Origin: Pleomorphomonas diazotrophica
Lineage (GTDB): Bacteria; Pseudomonadota; Alphaproteobacteria; Rhizobiales; Pleomorphomonadaceae
Direction of reading: 5' to 3'
DNA: 64,000 bases
Assembly: GCF_002844595.1 (NCBI RefSeq)
Contig: NZ_PJNW01000003.1
Location: forward strand, 62,001-126,000
Positions 1 through 6,816 of the stretch are shown here, piece after piece (positions within the stretch are counted from its first letter, which is position 1; each line of letters starts with the position of its first letter). The translations under genes and the position numbers were made by a program. The notes under the pieces were generated by a model. That model was not told the DNA's origin, made no database searches, and was given only the letters and a program-made list of their open reading frames with translations.

Positions 1-144
1 GACCGCGTCATATCCGCCTTGGCGGGAGGGATAAGTCTCGAAGCCCGCGACGACAGCGACACGGCTTTGACCGATGGCGGCATCGGTCTCGTCATCCATG
101 AAGGTGCGCTGTCGACAGACTATGTCAGCGTGTCGGCCGCCTGA
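1..144 (+). CDS. C-terminal end of an unidentified protein (cut by window edge)
   Basis: An open frame runs from the first base to a TGA at 142-144, giving the last 47 residues of a protein that starts outside the window. The tail GGIGLVIHEG followed by TDYVSV looks like the last strands of a beta-sandwich of the kind found at the end of some glycoside hydrolases, but that is only a resemblance. It ends 21 bases before the start of the ABC ATPase and probably shares its transcript, so it is likely part of a sugar-use operon. Its function cannot be given from this fragment. Confidence 0.6.
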   Translation, partial: DRVISALAGGISLEARDDSDTALTDGGIGLVIHEGALSTDYVSVSAA

Positions 145-165
145 GACCGGACAAGGAGAAACAGC

Positions 166-1227
166 ATGGCTTCGGTCTCGATCCGCGACGTGATGAAAGC
201 CTTTGGCGCCGCCAAGGTGATCCACGGCGTGTCCGTCGACATCGCCGACGGTGAGTTCGTGGTGCTGGTCGGACCATCCGGCTGCGGCAAGTCGACGCTG
301 CTCCGGATGATCGCCGGCCTCGAGGATATCTCGGGCGGCACCATCTCCATTGGCGGCCAGGTGGTCAACGACCTGCCGCCCAAGGCGCGCGACATATCCA
401 TGGTGTTCCAGAACTATGCGCTCTATCCGCATATGACGGTGGCGCAGAACATGGCCTTCTCGCTGACGCTGGCCGGAGCGCCAGCGGCTGAGAAGGAGCA
501 GAAGGTCAATGCGGCGGCGGAAATCCTCGGCCTCACCCCGCTGCTCGACCGCTATCCGCGCCAACTGTCCGGCGGCCAGCGGCAGCGTGTCGCCATGGGC
601 CGGTCGATCGTCCGCAACCCCCAGGTCTTCCTGTTCGACGAGCCGCTCTCCAACCTCGACGCCAAGCTGCGCGTCTCCATGCGCGCCGAGATCAAGGCGC
701 TGCACCGGCGTCTCGGCACCACCACGGTCTATGTGACGCATGACCAGGTGGAGGCGATGACACTGGCCGACCGCATCGTGGTCATGCAGGCCGGCCGCGT
801 CGAACAGGCGGGGGCGCCGATCGAACTCTACGATCGTCCGGAGAACACCTTCGTCGCCCAGTTCATCGGCTCCCCCTCGATGAACATCCTCCCGGGGCGG
901 CGCCAGGGAAGCGGCATCATGCTCGAAAACGGCGGCATGGTCGCCGCTTCCCTCCCCTCACACATCGAGGAAGGGCGACGCATACTGGTCGGCAAGCGCC
1001 CCGAGAACATCCGCCTCGCGGACACCGGCGGCCTTTCGGCCACCGTCAAGGTGGTCGAGCCGACGGGGTCGGAGACCTATGCCGTGTTCGATATCGGCGG
1101 CGAGGAGGTGGTCGGCCTGTTCCGGGAACGTGTCGAGCTTCACGAGCAGCAGACGGTGCGCCTGTCGTTCGACGATGGCCCGCTCCATCTGTTCGATGCG
1201 GAGACGAAACGCCGTCTGCCCGATTGA
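166..1227 (+). CDS. sugar ABC transporter ATP-binding protein (UgpC/MsmK/MalK type)
   Basis: The 353-residue protein powers a CUT1-type sugar importer at the cytoplasmic face of the inner membrane. Visible motifs in order are Walker A GPSGCGKST (about residues 36-44), the signature LSGGQRQR, Walker B LFDEPLSNLDAK and the switch histidine in VYVTHDQ. A C-terminal TOBE/regulatory region of about 110 residues is typical of the MalK/UgpC group. The ATG at 166 has AAGGAG upstream. Its partner permeases are not next to it: the next genes are convergent and carry their own ATPase. It therefore belongs either to an operon entering from the left or acts as a shared ATPase. The substrate is unknown. 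Confidence 0.93.
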   Translation: MASVSIRDVMKAFGAAKVIHGVSVDIADGEFVVLVGPSGCGKSTLLRMIAGLEDISGGTISIGGQVVNDLPPKARDISMVFQNYALYPHMTVAQNMAFSLTLAGAPAAEKEQKVNAAAEILGLTPLLDRYPRQLSGGQRQRVAMGRSIVRNPQVFLFDEPLSNLDAKLRVSMRAEIKALHRRLGTTTVYVTHDQVEAMTLADRIVVMQAGRVEQAGAPIELYDRPENTFVAQFIGSPSMNILPGRRQGSGIMLENGGMVAASLPSHIEEGRRILVGKRPENIRLADTGGLSATVKVVEPTGSETYAVFDIGGEEVVGLFRERVELHEQQTVRLSFDDGPLHLFDAETKRRLPD

Positions 1228-1270
1228 GCGAATGCCGGAGGACCGCGCCGATCCACCGGCAGAGTCCCGC

Positions 1271-2350
1271 CTAAAGCCGCCAGCCGGTGCCGACGTCGAA
1301 GAAGGACGCCTTCTGGATGTCGATGGTGACCGGGAAGGTGCTGTCCGCCTCGCAGCCGTCGTCCTGCCCCACGAGATGCGACAGGCTGATGCCGTCGAAG
1401 GTGGACCAGGCGAGAATGCTGCTGCCCATGGGCTCGATCAGCGACACCTTTCCTTCGATGGCCTGCGCCTCTCCCTTGGCGGGGAGGATGTGTTCCGGGC
1501 GGAGGCCGAGCACGGCTGGCCGGCCGCTCTCGATCTTCTGGGCGAAGGGATAACGGCTGACATCCAGACGGAAGTCGCCGGCCACAAAGACCAGACGATC
1601 GCCATCGGCGACGATCTTCCCCTCGACCTTGTTCATCGCCGGCGAGCCGAGGAAGCTGCCGACGAACTCGTTGGCCGGCTTGTTGTAGACGTTGAGCGGC
1701 GTGTCGAGCTGCTGGATGATGCCATCCTTCATGACCGCGATGCGATCGGCGAGCGTCAGCGCCTCGATCTGGTCGTGGGTCACGTAGATCATGGTCGACT
1801 TCAGCGTCTTGTGCAGTTTCTTGATCTCAAGGCGCAGCTCGGCGCGGAGCTTGGCGTCGAGATTGGACAGTGGCTCGTCGAACAGGAAGATGTCGGCATC
1901 GCGCACCAGGGCGCGGCCGATGGCGACGCGCTGACGCTGGCCGCCGGAAAGAGCCGACGGCTTGCGGTCGAGCAGATGGGTGATCTGCAACAGGTCGGCC
2001 GCCCATTTCACCTTCTTCTCGATGATCGCCCGGTCGATGCCGGCGATGCGCAGGCCGAAAGAGAGGTTCCGCTCGACGCTCATGGTCGGATAGAGCGCGT
2101 AGGACTGGAACACCATGCCGATGCCGCGGTCCTTGGGATCGGTCCAGGTGACGTCCTTGTCGTTGAACAGGATGCGGCCGCCGCTGACGTCGGCGAGGCC
2201 GCCGATGGCGCTCAGAAGCGTCGACTTGCCGCAGCCGGACGGCCCGAGCAGCACGAGGAACTCGCCGTCCTCAATCGTCAGGTCGAGGTTCTTGACGATC
2301 GGCACATTGCCGTAGCTGATCTCGAGGTTTTGCAGGGAAACTGAACTCAT
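1271..2350 (-). CDS. sugar ABC transporter ATP-binding protein of the divergent importer operon
   Basis: A 359-residue MalK/UgpC-type ATPase with Walker A GPSGCGKST, signature LSGGQRQR, LFDEPLSNLDAK and VTHDQIEALT, followed by a TOBE-type regulatory domain. It is the last gene of the minus-strand operon binding protein - permease - permease - ATPase (5445 to 1271) and starts 3 bases after the stop of the second permease, so translation is probably coupled. It would energise import of the sugar or sugar acid handled by the phosphorylase genes on the other side of the LacI regulator. It is similar to the ATPase at 166 but clearly a separate gene in the opposite direction. Confidence 0.93.
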   Translation of the reverse strand: MSSVSLQNLEISYGNVPIVKNLDLTIEDGEFLVLLGPSGCGKSTLLSAIGGLADVSGGRILFNDKDVTWTDPKDRGIGMVFQSYALYPTMSVERNLSFGLRIAGIDRAIIEKKVKWAADLLQITHLLDRKPSALSGGQRQRVAIGRALVRDADIFLFDEPLSNLDAKLRAELRLEIKKLHKTLKSTMIYVTHDQIEALTLADRIAVMKDGIIQQLDTPLNVYNKPANEFVGSFLGSPAMNKVEGKIVADGDRLVFVAGDFRLDVSRYPFAQKIESGRPAVLGLRPEHILPAKGEAQAIEGKVSLIEPMGSSILAWSTFDGISLSHLVGQDDGCEADSTFPVTIDIQKASFFDVGTGWRL

Positions 2351-2353
2351 GGC

Positions 2354-3244
2354 TTAACCCTTCACGGCACCGGAGGCGATGCCGCGCACGAACCAACGGC
2401 CGGACACCAGATAGACGGTGAGTGGCACCAGCGAGGTGAGCACGGTTGCCGCCATGTTGACGTTGTAGGCGCGCTCGCCGGTGGTGGTGTTGACGATGTT
2501 GTTGAGCTGGACGGTCATCGGCAGGTTCTCGCGTCCCGCAAAGACGAGGCCGAGCAGGAAGTCGTTCCAGATGGCCGTCACCTGCATGATCACCGCGACG
2601 ATGGCGATCGGCACCGACATCGGCAGGATGATCGAGATGAAGATCTTCCAGAAGCCGGCGCCGTCGATGCGCGCCGCCTTGAACAGCTCGACCGGCAGGC
2701 CCGAGTAGTAGTTGCGGAACAAGAGCGTCATCACCGGCATGCCGAAGATGATGTGTGTAATGACGATGGCGGGCAGCGAACCGTAGATGCCGGTCTGGGC
2801 GTAGAAGCGCACCAGCGGGTAGATGAATACCTGGTAGGGAACGAACGAACCGAGCAGCAGGCAGGCAAACAGCACGTTGGCGCCCTTCACCTTCCAGAAG
2901 GACAATGCATAGCCGTTGATGGCACCGAGCAGGATGGAGAAGATGACGCTCGGCACCAGGATCTTCACGGAGTTGCCGAAGCCAACCTGAAGCCCTGTGC
3001 ATTCGAGCCCAGTGCAGGCCGACGTCCAGGCCTTTATCCAGGCATCGATGCTGAACTGTTGCGGCAGCGAGAAGATCAGGCCGAGGCGGATCTCATCCAT
3101 GCTCTTGAACGATGTGACGAGCATCACGTAGAGCGGCAGCAGGAAGAACAGCGCAAGGACGCCGAGGAAGGCGTAGATGCCGATGCGCCCCCAGACCTCC
3201 TGATAGGTGAGCGGACGCTTGGTGGCGGTGGACCGTTTGGACAT
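2354..3244 (-). CDS. sugar ABC transporter permease (MalG/UgpE type)
   Basis: A 296-residue inner-membrane permease of the MalG branch with about six membrane segments. The EAA-type loop that docks on the ATPase reads ELFKAARIDGAGFWKIF, followed by ILPMSVP. The start at 3244 (MSKRSTATKRPL) is chosen because its ATG overlaps the TGA of the first permease by one base (TGATG). The open frame extends further upstream, but only as a shadow of the first permease. An unusual insertion with two cysteines (about residues 81-86, TSACTGLECTGL) lies in the first periplasmic loop. It works with the permease at 3244-4140. Confidence 0.92.
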   Translation of the reverse strand: MSKRSTATKRPLTYQEVWGRIGIYAFLGVLALFFLLPLYVMLVTSFKSMDEIRLGLIFSLPQQFSIDAWIKAWTSACTGLECTGLQVGFGNSVKILVPSVIFSILLGAINGYALSFWKVKGANVLFACLLLGSFVPYQVFIYPLVRFYAQTGIYGSLPAIVITHIIFGMPVMTLLFRNYYSGLPVELFKAARIDGAGFWKIFISIILPMSVPIAIVAVIMQVTAIWNDFLLGLVFAGRENLPMTVQLNNIVNTTTGERAYNVNMAATVLTSLVPLTVYLVSGRWFVRGIASGAVKG

Positions 3245-4140
3245 CACGACGCCCTCCCGCTCTTCCGGAAATACTGAGAGTAGATGACGGGCGCCATGAC
3301 CAAGAGAACGGTGACGAGCATCACCGTCGATGCCGCCGTGGCGAGGCCGATGTTGGCGCGCTCGAACAGATTGTCCATGATGAACTTGGCCGGTACTTCG
3401 CTGGCCGTACCGGGGCCGCCGTTGGTCATGGCGACGACCACGTCGTACATCTTGACGATGCTGATCGACAGCAGGACGAGCGAGGTGATGATCATCGGCC
3501 GGAGCATCGGCAGGACGATCGAGAGGTAGACGCGCCAGGTCGGGATGCCGTCGATCCGCGTCGCCCGCCAGATTTCGGTGTCGACGCCGCGCAGGCCGGC
3601 AAGGATCAGCGCCATGACGAGGCCGGAGCCGTGCCAGACTGTGGCGACAATGACGGCGTAGAGCACCATCTTCGGGTTGACCACCCAGTCGAGGACGAAG
3701 CCGGTGAACCCAAGCCCATGCATGGTGTGCTGGATCCCGAGATCCGGGTTGAGGACCCACTGCCAGACGAGGCCGGCCACCACGAAGGACATGGCATAGG
3801 GATAAAGGAACACGGTGCGGAACAGGCTTTCGCCGCGCACGTTCTGATCGATGAAGATCGCCAACAGGCAGCCGAGCGCAAAGCAGATCAGCAGGAAGAA
3901 GAAGGCGATTATGACGAGGTTGCCGAGCGAGGTCAGCCAGCGCGGCGTATCGAACAGGGTGAAGTACTGGGTGAGGCCGACGAAATCGTTCTTGGGAAGC
4001 AGCTTCGAGCTCGAGAACGACAACCGGACCGACCAGGCCATGGTGCCGAGATAGGCGAAGATGACGACGACGGCCATCGGTAACAGGGCTATGTAGGCAA
4101 CGAGGTTGCGCTTCACATGCCGGGTAAGTTCGGCTCCCAC
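3244..4140 (-). CDS. sugar ABC transporter permease (MalF/UgpA type)
   Basis: A 298-residue permease with six predicted membrane segments, beginning with a basic stretch (RHVKRN) and a first hydrophobic segment near residues 12-35. The EAA-type docking loop is ATRIDGIPTWRVYLSIVLPMLRP. It forms the heterodimeric channel with the downstream permease and overlaps it by one base. It lies 63 bases downstream of the binding-protein gene, and that gap holds a stem-loop. The family is CUT1; the substrate is inferred from the neighbouring phosphorylase genes. Confidence 0.92.
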   Translation of the reverse strand: MGAELTRHVKRNLVAYIALLPMAVVVIFAYLGTMAWSVRLSFSSSKLLPKNDFVGLTQYFTLFDTPRWLTSLGNLVIIAFFFLLICFALGCLLAIFIDQNVRGESLFRTVFLYPYAMSFVVAGLVWQWVLNPDLGIQHTMHGLGFTGFVLDWVVNPKMVLYAVIVATVWHGSGLVMALILAGLRGVDTEIWRATRIDGIPTWRVYLSIVLPMLRPMIITSLVLLSISIVKMYDVVVAMTNGGPGTASEVPAKFIMDNLFERANIGLATAASTVMLVTVLLVMAPVIYSQYFRKSGRAS

Positions 4141-4162
4141 ATGCTCCTCCCTATGTGAATGA

Positions 4163-4188
4163 CGGGAAGACGGTAACCCGCCTTCCCG
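4163..4188 (-). other. stem-loop between binding-protein and permease genes
   Basis: Read on the minus strand, an 11-base arm CGGGAAGGCGG, the loop GTTA and the arm CCGTCTTCCCG form a stem with a single G-U pair. No T-run follows, so it is not a standard terminator. Its position directly after the binding-protein stop fits an mRNA-stabilising or partial-termination element, which would let the binding protein be made in excess over the permeases. Confidence 0.5.
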
Positions 4189-4203
4189 CGTCTTGAAGCA
4201 GGA

Positions 4204-5445
4204 TCAGCCCTTGAGGGCCTTCTCGAACCGCTCGACTGCCTGATCGACGGTCATCGGCGTGTTCCACAGCTCGGTGACGATGTCCTGCACGGAACCATAG
4301 ACCGACTCTTCCATCATCTGGGACGCATCGGGCGCCTGACGGGCCGGATCGGACATGATCTTCATGCCGAGCTGGGCGCAGGCGTCGAGGCTCGCCACGT
4401 CGACGTCAGAGCGGATCGGGATCGAGCCCTTCAGGTTGTTGAACTTCACCTGGACATCAGGCTGGGTCATGATCTCGACCAGCAGGTTCTGGGCCTTGAC
4501 CTTCTCGGCATCATCGGTCTTCGGGAAGACGAAGACGTCGCCGCCGAGGACGTAGGGGGAGTCAGGGCGAAGGCCGGGAATGCAGCCATAGTCCTTGCCG
4601 ATTTCCTTGTTGGCCTGCTTGAACTCACCCTTGGCCCAGTCGCCCATCACCTGGAAGCCGGCCTCGTTCTTGATCAGGAGCGCCGTGGTGTCGTTCCAGT
4701 TGCGTCCGGGCGAGGCCTGATCGACATAGGGCTTCAGGCTGATGAAGGTCTCGATGACCTTGCGGAACTCCGGCGAGCGGATCGCCGCCTCGTCCTTGTC
4801 GCCGTAGACGGACTTCCAGAGCGTGCCACCGCCGACATTGGTGAGCATGGCCGAGAACAGCGAGTTCTCCTGCCAGCGCTGACCGCCGAGGGCGAGCGGG
4901 GTGATGCCGGCCGCCTTGAGCTTGTCGAGGGCGGCAAAGAACTCGTCCATGGTTTCCGGCGGCTTCTCGACGCCGGCCTTGCTGAGGGCGGCGTTGGAGT
5001 ACCAGATCCACAGGGGCATGTGGATGTTCACCGGCGCGGCGTAATACTTGCCGTCGACCTTGACCGCCTTGGCGATCGGCGCCGGCAGAACCTTGTCCCA
5101 GTTGTTCTTGGTGGCGACTTCATCAATGTCGTTGAGCAGTCCCTCGCCAATGATCTCGTGATACTGGCGCGAGGTGTTGAACAGCGCGGCCGTCGAGGGA
5201 TCGCCCCCGACGATGCGGTTGATGGCGGCGCTACGGGCAGCCGAGCCACCGGCGACCGCGTTGTCCACCCACTTGCCGCCTGCCGCGTTGAAGGCGTCAG
5301 CGAAGACCTTGATGGCAGCGGATTCGCCACCCGACGTCCACCAATGGATGACCTCGGCGTTCAGCGGCTCCTGCGCCTTGGCAACGCCGGTTGCAGCCAT
5401 AAGGGCGATCGCCGACACGGCGACCATCTGTTTCATTCCGATCAT
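4204..5445 (-). CDS. sugar ABC transporter substrate-binding protein
   Basis: A 413-residue periplasmic binding protein of the CUT1 type (SBP_bac_1). It starts with a signal peptide (MIGMKQMVAVSAIALMAATG, likely cut after AKAQ). The next segment, NAEVIHWWTSGGESAAIKVF, is the family's hallmark N-terminus. The ATG at 5445 is preferred because GGGAG lies 5 bases upstream; an in-frame TTG at 5457 would swallow that ribosome site. It is the first gene of the minus-strand importer operon, divergent from the LacI regulator with the operator between them. Given the phosphorylase, gluconokinase and dehydratase opposite, the ligand is inferred to be a cello-oligosaccharide or cellobionate; this is not shown by the sequence itself. 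Confidence 0.92.
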   Translation of the reverse strand: MIGMKQMVAVSAIALMAATGVAKAQEPLNAEVIHWWTSGGESAAIKVFADAFNAAGGKWVDNAVAGGSAARSAAINRIVGGDPSTAALFNTSRQYHEIIGEGLLNDIDEVATKNNWDKVLPAPIAKAVKVDGKYYAAPVNIHMPLWIWYSNAALSKAGVEKPPETMDEFFAALDKLKAAGITPLALGGQRWQENSLFSAMLTNVGGGTLWKSVYGDKDEAAIRSPEFRKVIETFISLKPYVDQASPGRNWNDTTALLIKNEAGFQVMGDWAKGEFKQANKEIGKDYGCIPGLRPDSPYVLGGDVFVFPKTDDAEKVKAQNLLVEIMTQPDVQVKFNNLKGSIPIRSDVDVASLDACAQLGMKIMSDPARQAPDASQMMEESVYGSVQDIVTELWNTPMTVDQAVERFEKALKG

Positions 5446-5513
5446 GGTTCCTCCCAAACGGATTAGCCAAGGCGCCCATAGGGCAAACTTGGATGTCCAA
5501 CGGCTCCCGATCC

Positions 5514-5537
5514 AAAAGTGGGATCGGTTCCATTTTT
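5514..5537. promoter_or_regulatory. LacI-family operator in the divergent importer/regulator region
   Basis: The core TGGGATCGGTTCCA (5519-5532) is an imperfect dyad with a central CG, as LacI-family proteins require. The symmetry continues outward into AAAA (5514-5517) and TTTT (5534-5537), making a 24-base dyad. The core matches the TGGGA-nCGn-TCCCA pattern known for CelR/CebR-type cellobiose regulators. It lies 69 bases upstream of the binding-protein start and about 150 bases upstream of the regulator start, so it could control both directions. Within this gap nothing else palindromic of this quality was seen except the looser repeat at 5606-5625. Confidence 0.6.
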
Positions 5538-5605
5538 GAACTTAAAGTCTTGATTTTGTCAATGCCGCTTGCGAGAAAAGCTGTGTCGGGAAAACACGCA
5601 ATCGG

Positions 5606-5625
5606 TGGGATTTTGATTTCTCCCA
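5606..5625. promoter_or_regulatory. possible second half-site pair upstream of the LacI gene
   Basis: TGGGA (5606-5610) and TCCCA (5621-5625) form an inverted repeat with 10 bases between, just upstream of the regulator gene. The half-sites equal those of the operator at 5514-5537 but the spacing is wider than a standard LacI site, so it may be a weak or auxiliary site, or chance. Confidence 0.3.
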
Positions 5626-5684
5626 TTTAAAAACAAAAGGGTAAATGATAGCGTGCTGGCTGTTCGGGTGATCGGAGTTGCGTG

Positions 5685-6728
5685 ATGGCGACCGTTAAGG
5701 ATGTGGCAAAGCTGGCTGGAGTGGGGTCAGGAACCGTCTCTCGATATATTTCTGGAACCGGTTCCGTCTCGCGCAAATCGGGCGAGAAGATCGCCCGCGC
5801 CATCGAACAGCTCAATTACCGTCCCAACAGCATGGCCCGATCGCTTTCTTCGCGCCGCTCGGATCTCATCGGCGTGTGGGTGCCGTCGCTGGAAGGCCCC
5901 TACTACCACATGATGATCCGGACGATCGAAAGCGCGCTTCGCTTGCAGGGCAAGCACATGATCCTTGCCAACGCCGAGGACGCGCAATCGAACGAGGATC
6001 GCCTCGCCCACCTCGACTACCTGATCAACCGCGACTGCGACGGCATCCTGATTTCGAGTTCGCTACAGAGCGAGTTTGAACTGGCGCGCTATGCCGAGAA
6101 ATTTTCCAATCTCGTCGTCATGAACCATCATACGGACGAGCTGGCCGGGCGCTGCTTTTCCATTGATCATGATCTCGGCGGCCGGTTGGCAGCCCGGCAT
6201 CTTGTCGAACTGGGCCACACTCGGGTTGCGACGATCACCGGCCGGCTTTCCGCGCTGGACGCCCGCCAGCGCCATGTCGCCTTTCTCGACGAGATGGCGA
6301 AACTCGGTCACCCGGTGGTTCCGGAACGCATCGTCGAAGGCGCGTTCTCCTATGCCGGCGGCGAACAGGCCGTTGCGGCGCTGCTTGCCTCAAGCGCCGA
6401 CTATTCGGCCGTGTTCTGCGGCAATGACAAGGTGGCGATGGTGCTGATCGCCGAACTGCACAAGCGCAGTATCTCGGTGCCGGGCGACGTGTCGGTCATC
6501 GGCTACGACGACGTCGAGTTTACGCCCTACACCGCCCCTGCCCTCAGCACGATCCACGCGCCGATCGAAGAGATGAGTCAGTCGGCCTGTCATCAGCTTC
6601 TCAACCTCACCTACGGCCTCGAACTCCCTTACCAGGAGCACTTCGAGCCGTCGCTTTCGGTGCGGCAATCAACAGGATCGTGCAGCCTCCAGCTCGCCCA
6701 GTGCCCCGACGGGCGCATGGCGGTCTAG
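5685..6728 (+). CDS. LacI-family transcriptional regulator
   Basis: A 347-residue repressor with an N-terminal LacI helix-turn-helix (MATVKDVAKLAGVGSGTVSR) and a hinge helix at YRPNSMARSLSSRRSDLIG. A periplasmic-binding-protein-like ligand domain follows (GDVSVIGYDDVEF near the C-terminus). The ATG at 5685 has GGAG 8 bases upstream; a GTG three bases earlier is the alternative. It stands between the importer operon and the phosphorylase operon and is the likely local repressor of both. The inducer is inferred to be the imported disaccharide acid or a breakdown product. A further palindrome GGAACCGGTTCC (5754-5765) lies inside its own coding sequence. Confidence 0.92.
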   Translation: MATVKDVAKLAGVGSGTVSRYISGTGSVSRKSGEKIARAIEQLNYRPNSMARSLSSRRSDLIGVWVPSLEGPYYHMMIRTIESALRLQGKHMILANAEDAQSNEDRLAHLDYLINRDCDGILISSSLQSEFELARYAEKFSNLVVMNHHTDELAGRCFSIDHDLGGRLAARHLVELGHTRVATITGRLSALDARQRHVAFLDEMAKLGHPVVPERIVEGAFSYAGGEQAVAALLASSADYSAVFCGNDKVAMVLIAELHKRSISVPGDVSVIGYDDVEFTPYTAPALSTIHAPIEEMSQSACHQLLNLTYGLELPYQEHFEPSLSVRQSTGSCSLQLAQCPDGRMAV

Positions 6729-6816
6729 TCATTTGTATCGCATCGGATGATCCGAAAGCCGAAGGCACCTTTGGGTCCGATGCTCCAGCCGAATAGTCCC
6801 CTTCCGAGAGACAACG

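Noticed and set aside
1079-2344. A 421-codon open frame on the plus strand opposite the ABC ATPase
   Set aside because: It lies fully antisense to a gene with all ABC motifs, shows no domain and no ribosome site, and is the kind of long shadow frame expected in GC-rich DNA.
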